A stretch of DNA of 64,000 nt, taken from contig BQMF02000012.1 in the NCBI GenBank assembly GCA_027922465.2, positions 1,364,001 to 1,428,000 of the forward strand. The letters are read 5' to 3'. Shown here piece by piece: positions 11,901 to 24,170 of the stretch; position 1 is the stretch's first letter; every line of letters begins with the position of its first letter. The position numbers and the translations under genes were made by a program. Below the pieces are notes generated by a model. That model made no database searches, was not told the origin of the DNA, and worked only from the letters and a program-made list of their open reading frames with translations. Origin of the DNA: Turritopsis dohrnii. Taxonomy: Eukaryota; Cnidaria; Hydrozoa; Anthoathecata; Oceaniidae.

Positions 11901-14900
11901 ACAGACGCAAACAATGCTGGAGTCATGGTTGAAGCTGTGAGGAAAGTTTTACTTCACGAAAGCATCATGCCGTACGACGGAAAGCCGTTGTTTACAGTTA
12001 ATGCCGGGTGAGCTCCATGACGTTTCTTAGTGCAATTTTTCGTTCCTCAGTGTGACCATGGCAACATGAGTTGGCGAAAGTTTACCGTCAAAATAAATGT
12101 GAATTCGTCGTGGATTTGTTGTCTTTTTCAAGTTTTTAAGTGAAGTCATGTTATGTTGTTCGTGGTGAAATTATTTTAGTCTCACATCGATTGTCGTTGA
12201 TGATTTCCATGTGAATAATGGTGGATCTGACGAAGAACTTCATGTTATATTCACTGGAGCAAGTAAGTTTATTCGAACTGCTGTCACCTGCTGATGATTG
12301 TTTTCTTTGCTTTTGAGAACATCTTCTTTCGTGTCGCCCTACATCGAACTCATCATTAATTGGTATGTTTTCAGATAACGGCTCTCTTTACAAGATCATT
12401 GTTAACGGCACTGCTCCTGGTCTTGGCCAGCAAGTGGATCGCATGGATCTATCCCAGGTAAATGTTGCATTCATCGTTTTGTTGCCGATGTAAACTTTGA
12501 CACGTGACTCTGACCCAAATCCCCTAAACATGATAATTTTGTGTTTTCATTTTAGACTGTAGGGCCTATTTACACTTTAGAAAAGTACGATGTAAGTATG
12601 TCAACGTGCATTGCGTCACTTCCTCCGGTCTTTGTGAATTCCTGACTAGGTTTTTTTCTATCCTAGCGTGTAATCTACGCTGGTGGGAAATCGGGTGCAG
12701 CCTCCCTATCTGTGGAACGTTGTTCGAATTATTTGCTGTGCAGTGCTTGCCTGAGCGGTCGAGATCCATACTGTATGTGGAGTGATGATACTAACGGTAC
12801 TGGACAGTGTGTTGCAGTGAGAAGTCAACCGGCCGCTGACCAAGGTAGCAATACTAAATACGAAGATGTGTCGCAGTGTCCTAAAGGTAACCTCATGTTG
12901 TCTTCTTTGCCTCGTAGTCCTTGACGAGTTAATTGCCTTCTTTTGTCTGGTTTATCAAGACATCCGCTCAGTAAGAAATCGTAAGGCTAATAATCGTAAG
13001 GCTGCATATATGGTCGCCGACAGCTACTAACACCTGACTGACTCGCTGCACTATGTTTGTTGTATGAAAGCAAATTCTCCTTCTCTTAGTGGCGCAAGAT
13101 TTTGATTGTGAAGTCAGCATAACTGAAGCAAAACCTGGCCAATACGCCACCTTGAAATGCGAAACGTCTTCAACACTGGACTCTTACCGCCCAAGAATCG
13201 TCGACTGGTCGCGCAGTGATCAACGCCTATACGCCCCTAAGCTTTACACCCTATACAATTCTAAGTCAACCTTGTTTGTTAAGGAGTTCAACGTGGAAAC
13301 TGCTGGTAAATATGAATGTATCATCGAGTTCAAAGGAGAAAGAAAGAAATGTTCGGTCACCCTTGAAGGTTTGGATATTTCCATTGTTTCTCGCAGCACG
13401 TCTTCTCGTGAAAGTCGCGGTGTGTCCATACAGCAACTCATTGTTCACCTCCATCCATGCACACACGCACTCATATGCACGTTTAAACGTAACCACCACG
13501 ACATCCCCTCTTGTCACGTTCACTGATTTTTTTGGATTCGTTGAATCCGTTAAAATCCCACTCTGTGTGACCAGGACAACATAGAGCATGTAGAGTCTTC
13601 ACAACGCAACTGGACCATTTTGATCGGACTTCACTCCTTGATTAGTAGTTGTGTCGATGTCTTAATTCATTGATTGTTCTGTGTTCCTTAAACCTTGTTT
13701 TCACGACTCGTTACTGATCTCTTGATTGCAAAACCTCAAATAAATTTAATTGATATCGCGTTTGAGGTCAAGGTGAGGGCGGCTGGGTGTAAATAGGGGA
13801 AGGGCGTATATTGTTTACGCCTTCTATCCGAAGCTGCCACTTGCGTGGAACACGTGACAGCCATTAATCTTAATCGATCGATAAAAGTGTTTACTGAACA
13901 ATGTAGGTCAGTTGTTAGTTGGGGCGTGTTTTAGGGGCGTGTGGTTTACTGTATGTATATCTTGATTTACAGCACCTACTACAACAGATACTACCACCAC
14001 GATACGACCACATGTAAATACCAATGTAACGGTCAATGTAACCGAGAGAGGTAATCTATTAACGAATAATCCACTTTGCTTACTTATGTTCTGCCAAACA
14101 ATCAAAAGCCCGTATGGGATTATTACGTATAACTTTAAACCAACACATAATGCACTTCACCGTACACATAATTACATACATTCGCACGCTTTTAGTATTT
14201 GCGCCCCCTGCCCCCTTCCTCCATTGTTTTTACGCCCATTTCTCACTCTTCTGCTGTTCGGCTGGAATGGTGTTCACCTGTTGGGGTACGCTAGCAGTGT
14301 TCAACTTTTGAATAGAAAGCAACAATCGCTTGCTTTCAACTTGCAAAGCTATGCTTCATCACTGAAGCTATGAAGAAAAAATGCTGGCTTCACTGCAGTT
14401 ACTTGAATTTCATGCGCATAAAGGTAGAGCATATTTACCATCGCTTATTTCAAAGTAACGCAGTAGATGCAGATTTTGTTCCTTGAAACGTTTGGATTTA
14501 AAGATATACAGTGAAACCACTCTGCTTTCAAAGCAAACGTCTTTCTGCAGGTGTCAAGATTCCACTATACTATTGAGTCGAAAGTATGTGGAAGAGTGAG
14601 AATGTTCCCATAGTGGAGAAGAGCAATATGGCGCGACCGATATTGTACTCCTCTCCATGTTGTTCTATTTTGGAAGACATCTTTGTCGAAGATTAAATCT
14701 TTTTCTTTTTTAACAGCCACTACGACTGTGCCACTGGATAAAGTCCCAAAACAAGGAGGTAATGGCGAATCTTACCATAAAAGATTCATCATCATGGCTG
14801 TGTTGTTCGCCATTATGGCTCTTTTGGCCTTGATCTTGCTCTGTATAGTGCTGACGACACGCCGTCAGAATAACGACAACACGGAGTTAGACGGTGCAGC

Positions 14901-15084
14901 GACAAACTCACAGTCGAACGGTCATCTGTTCGGCTTTCCGTTCAAGAAAAAGTACCCTATGAGCAGGAATGACTCGGCTGACAAAGAACTCATTAAGAAT
15001 AAGAACAAAAACCGTGTTTATAAGCCCACCACGATAGAAATGGCGGAGAAAACCAACGGTGTGAGCGGAGCGGAGCCGGTGTGA
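8927..15084 (+). CDS. Transmembrane semaphorin (Sema-PSI-Ig-TM), 20 visible exons, 5' exon missing
   Basis: A cell-surface guidance ligand/receptor of the semaphorin family; plexins are the usual partners. Exons with matching phases and GT-AG borders: 8927-9038, 9270-9315, 9403-9438, 9535-9636, 9714-9801, 9939-10064, 10818-10909, 11157-11183, 11277-11391, 11468-11543, 11622-11769, 11886-12007, 12180-12262, 12375-12457, 12556-12591, 12667-12886, 13090-13368, 13973-14050, 14717-15084. The 27-nt exon at 11,157 encodes HSRVGRICK. The 745 visible residues hold the Sema propeller (about 1-445; CQNVIKAL, LYICGTNNNDP, YIYFFFHEDA, FIYGVF), a PSI module (about 447-504; CSACLSGRDPYCMW), an Ig domain (about 505-597; KCE to GKYECII), a Thr-rich stalk, a TM helix (about 647-669) and a 76-residue tail. 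A TM semaphorin with one Ig domain resembles vertebrate class 4. The signal-peptide exon lies upstream and was not found. Confidence 0.93.
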
Positions 15085-15563
15085 AAGTTGCCGATCCTTC
15101 ACCGTCGTGAAAGAAAGGCGACGTGAAGTTGTTGCAAGACATGGAGATCCCTTGAGTGAATGTCTCATGTTCAGTCCTCCATGGATGCCCATTGGTTGTC
15201 AATGCGTCATGTGGTGTATCACGTGACCAAATGTTTCGTTCTCATTGCGTTACATTCAGTCGATCTGGTGAGATCATCGAACGATCGATTTACTGGGGAC
15301 ACAAAAGCATTGGTTTATATTTCGGGGAAACCCGTTGATTGTGTTGTTTTTACAAACTTCATTTTGTTTTCATATTTACATCTTTTTTTATTTTGTTTAT
15401 TTCTTGTATGAATTGATTGACAAACTCTTCAACTCATTTCCAAGTCTTCCGAGACTTGTCGTGAAATTGTATATTATATGTACATTTTGTAAATATATTC
15501 AACATAATTGGAGATAGTTAGGCCTAGTTTACACGAACAACACATATATTATATATAGTATTA

Positions 15564-16160
15564 TTATAAAGAACACGACAATGCTGTTTCATCGTCACTG
15601 CTGTTTTCTATCCCGATGAAGAGTTTTAAATTCTGTTCGGTTAAACACACAAGTTTCCGATTAGGCAATATTGTATTATCACCAAGTGACGGCAACCGAT
15701 CAGTTTGAACATACTTTTCATCCAGATCCATGCTTTTAAAAAACTTTTCGATCTTGAAGTTTTCTGATGTGCTGATAGTATCGTTGTGTGAGTGATTTTT
15801 CTGTGATGGCATCATCCATCTTAATCCTGTTTTCTCTGATTTTGTAATGTCAAAGGAACTTGATGTGTGAAAACATTTCAGATTAGAAGTCGAGTTATTG
15901 CGACATATAGGCGTGTCCATCCGACGACGACTCTTCGCTTGTAGCATTGTTTTCTCCTTCATCGACGGCAACGTGGGCATTGAGGAGCGTCGACGTCCGT
16001 TCGAGATCAACGGCAGTACATTTTCTGTCGGCGGACTGATTGACCCATTGCTTCTGTTCATGTTCAGCTCATCCGGCAGATGTGTAATAGACGACGACGA
16101 TGTCGTCTGCAGTGAATTAAAGCTGTCGAAAGAAACACGACGCATCGATTGTCTGTTCAT
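15564..16160 (-). CDS. Ser/Arg-rich protein of unknown function (198 aa)
   Basis: An uninterrupted 198-codon frame on the - strand, convergent with the semaphorin, whose stop is 480 bases away. I do not recognise the family. The protein is hydrophilic, rich in Ser, Thr and Asn, without a signal peptide or membrane segment. It has basic patches followed by serine (MRRVSF, GRRRSS, KSRRRM) that look like basophilic kinase sites, and an acidic C-terminus (ENSSDDETALS). A possible splice acceptor (TTGTAG) lies about 35 bases upstream of the ATG, so this may be the last coding exon of a longer gene or a single coding exon with a 5' untranslated exon. The length without stops in AT-rich DNA argues for coding, but no homology supports it. 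Confidence 0.5.
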   Translation of the reverse strand: MNRQSMRRVSFDSFNSLQTTSSSSITHLPDELNMNRSNGSISPPTENVLPLISNGRRRSSMPTLPSMKEKTMLQAKSRRRMDTPICRNNSTSNLKCFHTSSSFDITKSEKTGLRWMMPSQKNHSHNDTISTSENFKIEKFFKSMDLDEKYVQTDRLPSLGDNTILPNRKLVCLTEQNLKLFIGIENSSDDETALSCSL

Positions 16161-18204
16161 TTTTGTGGAAAAACTCAGTTTCTTGTCTACAACATATGAG
16201 CGATTATATCATAAATACTCAAATTCAATTTGCATAACTTTTTTACATAAGTTATGTAACTAATTCTTCTCCCTCGCGAGAGTCTTTCACTTACATGTTT
16301 ATTGAAAAGAGCCCTCTAATCAATTTTGTGCTATTTTTAGATCTATTGGAAAATTATTTTATATTTTTTTAATTGTCTATTCCTCTGTCCACTATTACTT
16401 GTTGTTCACGATTCAATCGTCGTGGAGGCGCGGCTAGTTTTGTGGTTTTAGACTGACCCTCATGCTGTTTCCCAGATCTAATTGTTAATTCTACACACTT
16501 GAAATCGTGTAAACATCCAATGTCATTTCTTGTTCTATATATCTTGTGTTATTTTATGTTAGATATGTTTTCTTAATAAATATTTCTTACCATTAAGGGA
16601 AATAGCAAGGTAACCATTGTCTTCAAAATATTGTTTTTGTGCAAGCCTTTTCATTCAACAGATTACTTTGGTCTGGAGTGATTATGATACCGTGTGCTGG
16701 ATTTTTCTTTTTTCTTTCTAATTAAGAGCAGTCTTTCCGGCTGTTGTTTAGTGTTGATGTTTTTATCCATGTTTTCCAGTTGCTTCCTCTGCATGTCACT
16801 GACTCATTTCTATTCATTTGACATTTGGTTTTATCGTGAACAGAGGCGAACACCTTTACGAACCATCGAATAAAGATACGTATTAAATGGTCCCAGATTT
16901 GCCAGATAATATTTGCATTATAGATTACAAACAAATAAAATTGATTTTTCTTGATATAGCTTTCGTAACTTTTGGGGAACTACTTTTTTGCATCAAAAGT
17001 GTTTTCGTGGTCAAACGACGAAGTTCTGTTGTTTAAAAAAATGATTCCCACAATAGGTCTTGGCCAGCCAATCTCTGGTGGATATGCAATTCTGATGAAA
17101 AGGAGCGAAAAGCAAAAATCCCGATTTTATAAGCAGAATATATCATGCCTAAAGGAGATGGTAGCCATAAATTTGTAACATACGGATGGTTAAACTCTCA
17201 ATAATTTTCTTCCAGTATTGGTAGTAGTGATTTGCTATTTGTGAAATTAAAAGGAAGCTTTTTTTTATAGGAACCATGTACTTTTGAGAGTACGCATCCA
17301 GAAGTTATAAATGTTGAATTTAACTATTTAAAAACTTTTTTTGATATTTTGATAAATGTTGATGACGTCACTCATGATTTATTTTGAGTCTGAACCCGAT
17401 GCTTTTGCTGACTGAAATGCGATCAACTGTTACCATTGACGTCGATGACGATGACATGGAAATGGGGAAACCATTCAATAATAATTAAGTAGTTATGAGA
17501 TATGTGTTGTAGCAAACTTATACAGCCCCATGAACAGACATTGCATCTGGTGAAAATAGGAAAACCCATCAGCATTTTTTGCTGATCAATTTGTAGAAGA
17601 ATTGGCATTTTCATAGCTTGATTAACGGACGTACGCTATTCAAAACAGTATTAACAAGGTCAAACTTTTCTGATTTTAATTTATATGAAATATGAATTCT
17701 TATTAATAATAAAAGTTTTTTCTTACATATTTTTGACTGTTTGAAGTATCATTTAAATAAAAGTTGTTCTTTCAATTTTTTTTTAAGTTTTCAGTTTTCA
17801 TCAATAGATTTTTCTAATCAAGGAATTTTAATTTCTTCCAAAATGTTTTTAAATGTTTACTGATTTTTCTAACACCTACATGGTAACCATGGTAACAACT
17901 TAAGTATGTAGCTTCTATTACAGCAGTTTTTCTAATCAAGCGCTGGTCAAAAAATAATTATTTTCCATCATTTATGACGTTAGAAATCAAAAAGGTTAAC
18001 CTGAATAATGGATTTCCGAAAATCCTAGTTAAATTAAAACGACCCGCGTTAAATCAGAGGCTTTAGATTATTTACTGCGCTAAACAGCTGATAACTATGG
18101 TGTGGCTGATGTTTTAAAGAAAACTATTTTTTCCCAAATGTCAGCTTAAACGCCATTTCCATTCAGCCTAAAATTGTAACCTTGAAAAGCCTTCGTAAGA
18201 TTTG
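16161..18204. other. No gene recognised
   Basis: AT-rich non-coding sequence with only short chance frames. A short palindromic CATGGTAACCATGGTAAC motif lies near 17,880. Nothing else stands out. Confidence 0.5.
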
Positions 18205-18364
18205 AAGTGAAAATTTAATATGAGTGAAGATTTAATATGAGTGAAGATTTGTTATGAGTGAAGATTTAGTATAAGTGAAGATTTGTTATGAGTGAAGATT
18301 TGTTATGAGTGAAGATTTGTTATGAGTGAAGATTTGTTATGAGTGAAGATTTGTTATGAGTGAT
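18205..18364 (+). repeat. 17-bp minisatellite, about 9 units
   Basis: Tandem units of GAGTGAAGATTTGTTAT. The first units vary (AATAT, AGTATA) and the last five are practically identical, which suggests expansion from the right side. Confidence 0.9.
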
Positions 18365-18992
18365 ATCACAAATAGTATTTCCATTTCAAATTCAAAAAAT
18401 TTGAAGCAATTCGAAAATCTGGTCAAAACTATTCTTTCCACTTCTTCTCAACAGTCGGGAAATAAGAATAGGAAACAACAATTATGGAAGAGTTGGTTCT
18501 TTCGTCTTGGTCTTCGTATCATTTACACTTAATCAAACGTATCATTTACTCCTAATCTTCTGTATGGCGACTAGCCGGCAGCGAAAAACCCCCAATGCAT
18601 TAGTCGCCCATACCCCCGAAGTTTAAGGGTGTCTTATCCTTTCTGTATCATTATCATTATCACTATCATTGTATCATTTCTGTAATCTTTCTGTATTCTT
18701 TTTGTCGTTTCTTTCTCGTGGTAAAGTTTGTACAATCTAGTGTTGCAGAAAAATGATAATCAATTTAATGAACCAAAACACATTAAGAATGCTAACAAAC
18801 TATTAAGCTTGAAGAAAACGAAAAGGTTTGGGGTACTCAAACCCAAGTGACGAGAGAGAGCTGGTTCTGAACGTGCATGCGCTGAGTCGCTCGCCCAGGC
18901 ATCCGACAGTGATGCAGAATACACAAAGAGACTCTGTTTCCATTATCTACGATAGTGGAACGCGTCAGTCGAGTTGATATTTGTGCAAGTTT
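18365..18992. other. Intergenic; possible retroposon tail
   Basis: No gene is seen. Around 18,560-18,700 a GC-richer block (GGCGACTAGCCGGCAGCG) is followed by a TATCATT-rich simple tail, which looks like the 3' end of a small retroposon. This is weak evidence. Confidence 0.3.
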
Positions 18993-19195
18993 GAAGGGGG
19001 GTTTACACGTAAAGATTCTTGGTGTATTAAGGCTTTAAATTTAAATTGTACATCAAAAAGTTAACGCGGTTGTGAATAATTAATGAGTTGAGACGCTGAA
19101 ACTTGACTTTTTGATGTACAATTTAAATTTAAAGCAGTAAAACACCTGCTTAAAAGAAAAATTATTCAAGAATCTTCACGTGTAAAACCCCCTTC
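18993..19195. mobile_element. About 200-bp palindromic MITE
   Basis: Terminal inverted repeats GAAGGGGGGTTTACACGT...AAGATTCTT at the left and the matching reverse complement at 19,169-19,195. A second, longer inverted pair lies inside (about 28 bp, GGCTTTAAATTTAAATTG onward, at 19,030-19,061 and 19,106-19,134). The whole could fold into a long hairpin. No clear target duplication was seen. Confidence 0.8.
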
Positions 19196-20120
19196 ACGAA
19201 GTTCCTTTGTGATGGTGAATTACGTAATCAATTTTAAATTTAGAAACGACGCGAGGGCTACAGTGATGTAATTTAAATTGATGATGTAATGATGATGTAA
19301 TAGGGTATCTTCTAAATTCCTCATAGGCATGTTGCCGAATGCTTTCGATGGCTGATAAGCGAAATAGTTTTAACAGTACTGTATTGTCTTCACCCGTTTT
19401 TTTTCTCGATAACATATCAGTCAAAATCATAGAAATCATAATTTTATTACACGAAACTATGTTGTCTATACGGTTTTTGTTTGATTTCATGAAAAAGCAT
19501 ATGTAGTCTATGGATTCACTTGAAGTTACCGTTTGAAGTAATGATGTTTCGTTTGATCTCAGAGACATTGTGAGTTGAAACAGTGAAGAAGAGTCAAGAA
19601 TGTTTCATTTCAACCATCGCAATATCTGTCTTGATTACCAGATTCTTCTGTTAATTCTGCCAACTAAAAAGCAAAAATTACACGCTTCATTTGTTTATGG
19701 TTGATCTTGATCAGTTTCGTTACCATATCTCTTGATCTTTCTACCATGCTGAGTTAACTGAAGTGCTCAGAAAAAGGTTTGGGGATGATATGGTTTGGTG
19801 CTCGCGATCACCCACCACTAAGAGTTTATTATTTCAAGAGACAGGACATGCCCAGATTTCGTTTTTATTCTACCAAAGAAAAAAATGGCAGAAATTTAGA
19901 AGGTATAATATTATTTTCTTTTTCTCTCGAAAAATCTTTCGACAAAATATCTTAAATATCCACACGGCTGGCATCTACATAGCCGAACGAAAGAGGAGAT
20001 AAAATTAAGGCTCGTTTTGATACCTACGTTGGGCTGTCTGCGTTTTGATTCGTCATTATTTAGGTCAACCTTAGTAGCCAAAAGCTAATGTAAAGTGAGA
20101 ATTTTGTTTTTAGTTTTTAG
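19196..20120. other. Upstream region of the TRIM gene
   Basis: No coding feature is accepted here. The sequence directly before the TRIM ATG (TTTTTAGTTTTTAG) looks like a splice acceptor, so a 5' untranslated exon of the TRIM gene may lie in this stretch. Confidence 0.35.
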
Positions 20121-23100
20121 ATGATGGCAGCCGTTTCGTCTTCTCAAGTGATTGAAAACATTCACGAGCAGCTGATATGCGCTATCTGTCTGGAGCGATT
20201 CACAGACCCAAAGTTTCTAGTATGCCTTCATACATTCTGTTGCCAATGCCTACATAAAATAACCAACCAAGAACCGAATGATGTCATCACGTGTCCAACA
20301 TGCCGGGAAGAGACTGAAATACCGAACAACGGATTGAACGACCTTCGAACGAACTTTTTCGTGAACAGCATGTTGGATCTAGTGGAACTGAAAATTGAAG
20401 AAATCAAAAAGGAAAGAAAGAAGGGAGAAAGGTGCGAGCAATGCCAAGAAAACGACAATGCTACATCCAGGTTTGTGTGATACCTGCATATAAACGATAG
20501 TGTTATATCCATGTTTGTGTTTCTGCCTGCATCTAAGCTTATTTACCTACAGTCATCAACCAGTGGTCGTCGAACGCACATTTTCCGAACTTCCGTTTAT
20601 ACACCGTGTTTATACACCGTATTTTAACCCTGCTATTACATCCGACCCCAATATTGTTTTAGATTCTTCTGCTAAAAACTTTAAAAATAAAAGATAACGA
20701 CTCAGCAAATGCATTTAGAGGAGTGTTGAAAAGGTGTATGGCAAAAAATACACTTTCATGTGTTTCCATTTAGATGCATCGAATGTGATCTTGTACTCTG
20801 TGGAGGGTGCATAGCAGATCACAAGCGTGGTCGCACAACCTTAGATCATCGTGTTGTGTCGATGGAAGAAGAGTATGGTGAACATCCGTCCTTAGATAAA
20901 TACACGCTAACGTTCTGCCGCTATCATACGCGCAACGTCATCAAATACTTTTGTAACACGTGTGACGAAGCTGTTTGTCGCGTTTGTACCATTCTGGAAC
21001 ATCGAGAACACCAGTTTGTTTATCCAAAAGAAGCCATGCCTCAGCAAAAACCAATTATTGAGGACTTGCTCAACCAAACGAAAACACATATTCCGATCCT
21101 GAAGACGACAGTGAAGGATATTCAGAGTATGCAAGGGACGTTGAAAGATTGCCGTGAATCCATCGTCAGCGAGATTACAGCTAAAACACAATCACGAATC
21201 GATGCGTTGTTGTTGGCAAAGGAAAGCTTGATCAACGACCTCGATCGTGTTTACATAGCCAAGCAAAAAACGCTGAGTCTGCAAGTGGATGGAGTTGAGT
21301 TGGAGCTTGGAAAGATCACCGGCTGTTGTGCATTTGCAGATAACGTTTTGAAGTATGGGAACGAAGTTGAAGTGCTTCAGATTAAGTCGAGGCTACAGGA
21401 ATTGAATAAACTTTCCATAAAATTGGATCCTGAAGAAGACGATTCAATACAGTACGTGTCCGAATTGGATTCAGTCCAAAACCTGGCGGATAGTTTAGGA
21501 AAGATTCTATCGAGTCAGACTTTTGCCTCGCTGTCTTATGCTGAAGGAGACGGTTTAGATACGCCTCGTGTTGGAATCGAGACAACAGTTGTTGTTCATG
21601 CTCAAAACAGACACGGGAAAAAAAGCACAGGAAGTGATCGAGTTGAAGCTACTTTGGTACTTCCTGACGAAACTCGAAAAACACTGGCGGCTGAAGATAA
21701 TGGTAAGCCTAGAAATACAGTCCGAAGATATCAAAGTTTTCAACTCAAGCTAAAACCTAAACCCAAACCTCCTCGTTCATCCCAACCTACTAGACCTTCA
21801 AAGACACGAATTGTTACCCAACCCTCTCGCTCATCAAACCCAAGACAGTCAAGTCTCCGAATGAAGTTCTAAAACCCACACACATCAACTTATACCTTGT
21901 ATCCTAAAACAACTCCCCATATTTTATGGACACTTCGAAGTTGTAAGTCCCACTTTCGGACTATACAACGCTATCCATGTCTGAACTGAAGCTCCACCAA
22001 GCTTAAAACCAAACCGTTTCTGTTTCTTTGCTCTGCAAGCTTTGATTTGCTTTAAGCTTTGTTACTATTCCGAAATTGGGACAGTGAGATGTTGTAGACA
22101 CATTTATGATGAAAAATTAGTCAGAAAGTCTATCTTGTAATGTTTTCCAAACATCAAACACGCTCTAAAAAAATAAACTTTTCAGACACGTCATTGGCTT
22201 AAATAATCTTGGTGGAACTTCCAGTAAATTCTGATTGGCTAATCATATTTGATCTATGACACGATTCGTTTTAGACGATGGAACGTACTTTGTTCGGTTT
22301 ATCCCAGAGGTGAGTGGAAGACATCTCCTCCACATCACCATCAAGGAAAAAGCCATACGTGGAAGCCCCTTTAAAATTGTTGTCATTAATCGGCGGGAAT
22401 ACAACGAAGTCGGATCCAGCTTGTTCAAGTTTGGCCAGTATGGTTCCAAGAAACGTGAGTTTAAATCTCCCTTCGGTGTTGCTAGCGATATGGAAGGATT
22501 TATTTACGTGGCCGACAGTTACAACCATCGCGTTCAAACTTTCGGACCACGTGGTGAGTTCGTTCACATGTTTGGATCCCATGGCGACCGAAAAGGCGAA
22601 TTCAACTGTCCCACAGACGTGGCTGTATCTCCTAGCAACCGTTTAGTTGTTTGTGATAACGGGAATAATCGGGTGCAAGTCTTCGGTCGAAACGGCAATT
22701 TCATTGCGAAGTTCGGACGTGAAGGGACAAAGAATGGCAATTTCAAATCACCTTGGGGAATCACAGTTTCGCCAATCTCTCGCGAAATTATCGTTGCAGA
22801 TACGGATAATCACAGAATACAGGTCTTCAGTGCTGAGGGAAAATTCATCATGAAATTTGGGTCGCAGGGCGATCGAACAGGACAGTTCAACTCGCCCTGT
22901 TATGTGGCTGTGAATCCAGAAAATGAACATATTTTAGTTTCTGATTCAAAAAATCATCGAATTCAGATCTTCGACCGAAGAGGAAAGTTCATTCAACTTT
23001 TTGGTGTGCAAGGCCAACTCGATGGACAGTTTAACCATCCACGTGGTCTATCAATGGATATCGCCAACAACGTCATTGTTTCGGATATGGGGAATCACCG

Positions 23101-23257
23101 TTTGCAGATTTTGACGTACAGTGGTGAGATGGTCAAGTGTATCGGCTCCGAAGGAAATGGAGACGGTCAACTGTCATTTCCCGAAAGCGTTGCAGTTACT
23201 CCGAACGGTTACATTATCGTCTCGGACTTATCAAACAATCGTATTCAAGTGTTTTAA
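20121..23257 (+). CDS. TRIM-NHL protein: RING, two B-boxes, coiled coil, filamin, NHL propeller (753 aa)
   Basis: Probable E3 ubiquitin ligase and/or RNA-binding regulator of the TRIM-NHL class. Exons 20121-20470, 20774-21702 and 22275-23257 join in phase to 753 residues. The RING finger is at about 20-62 (CAICLERF, CLHTFCCQCL, CPTCRE). B-box 1 spans the first intron (CEQC before it, CIECDLVLCGGC after it). B-box 2 is at about 160-200 (CRYH, CNTCDEAVCRVC, HREH). A coiled coil follows, then a filamin-type Ig domain (about 372-462) split by intron 2, then NHL repeats to the C-terminus (such as FGVASDMEGFIYVADSYNHR). Two B-boxes plus filamin plus NHL is the TRIM71/LIN-41 layout; TRIM2/3 lack B-box 1. 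Cnidarians have expanded TRIM-NHL families, so orthology is not claimed. A second ATG follows the first at codon 2. Confidence 0.94.
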
Positions 23258-23368
23258 GACATTTCCAAAGTGTATATAATGAATATTTTTGTATGTATTG
23301 AGTTTGTCTACAAACTGAACAAAACAAACAATTACTCCCTGTTAACAGCGGATCAACAAGTGTCGGTG

Positions 23369-24170
23369 GCAACCTCGTTCCCAGGGCTTCTTGCCCTCTT
23401 GCCTTCTTGATATATCCATGGAGGTATAAAACAGAAGGAGAACGAACTCAAAATCTGCTATTGTACTATCCGTGATACGCTGCATTGTTTAAGTCCTCAG
23501 TGTGTAATAACATATAATTGCTATCATCTTGCATAATTTTTATAATTTTGGCGTTCTTGCGTGAAAATTTCGTTCATATCAATTCTCCAATGTGATTAAA
23601 GATCGTTAGGGTAAAGTTCTTAGCATGCATAATCTGTAGGAATTGGGAGAATTATGCAAAAACGTCACAAATATGCAACGAAAACATTGCAACTTTAGGT
23701 CTATATATCTCGTGATCCCCTCAAGCAGTTTCGCTGAGCTTCAATTTTTGAAGAGAGAATAATCCTAAGTTTTTGCACGTACCGCGGCACTATCGAGGCG
23801 CATTTAAGTCAGAAGATATGTAGATTGGAACTTATACATGAATTACGCGATATCTTCAACTCTGTATAAAAACATAGATTTTCATTTGTTTCTCAAGGAA
23901 GCTTTAGGTTTAATAATCTGCTTGTCACTATGCAGCAAGTTGATCCGTTGTTATAATGGATGATATTTGGTTTTTAAATTGTCGTTAATTTTTAAAAAAG
24001 TATTCGTTTCACCGACAACCAGCCGAAAGCACATCACGGATGACATCAAAGTGATACCGCAATGAATAAAATAGTCATTATCTGAATAATAGAAAAATAA
24101 GAGTTCGTTCTCCTTCTGTTTTATACCTCCGATATATCAAAAAGGTAAAAATCCCTGAGAACGAGGTTGC
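23369..24170. mobile_element. Small palindromic MITE split by a later insertion
   Basis: The left end GCAACCTCGTTCCCAGGG is matched at the right by CCCTGAGAACGAGGTTGC. The 714-bp element at 23,417-24,130 sits in the middle, flanked by GATATATC. Without it the MITE would be only about 80 bp long and almost fully palindromic. I recall the CAACCTCGTTCCCAGGG end as common in cnidarian and sponge genomes. Confidence 0.75.
23417..24130 (-). mobile_element. 714-bp non-autonomous DNA transposon, copy 2
   Basis: Inverted copy of the element at 1,026-1,742, nearly identical along its length (for example GATACGCTG against GATGCGCTG). It is flanked by an 8-bp direct repeat GATATATC at 23,409-23,416 and 24,131-24,138. 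The right end lacks the terminal three bases seen in copy 1. Confidence 0.9.

Noticed and set aside
13216..13589. Overlapping frames on both strands in the Ig exon
   Set aside because: Shadows of the Ig-coding exon and its intron; only the + frame gives the Cys-Trp-Cys Ig pattern.
15160..15517. Small + strand frames after the semaphorin stop
   Set aside because: Probably 3' untranslated sequence; hydrophobic residues result from T-rich DNA.
18205..18364. CRISPR-like regular repeat
   Set aside because: Units are directly tandem without spacers and the genome is eukaryotic; it is a minisatellite.
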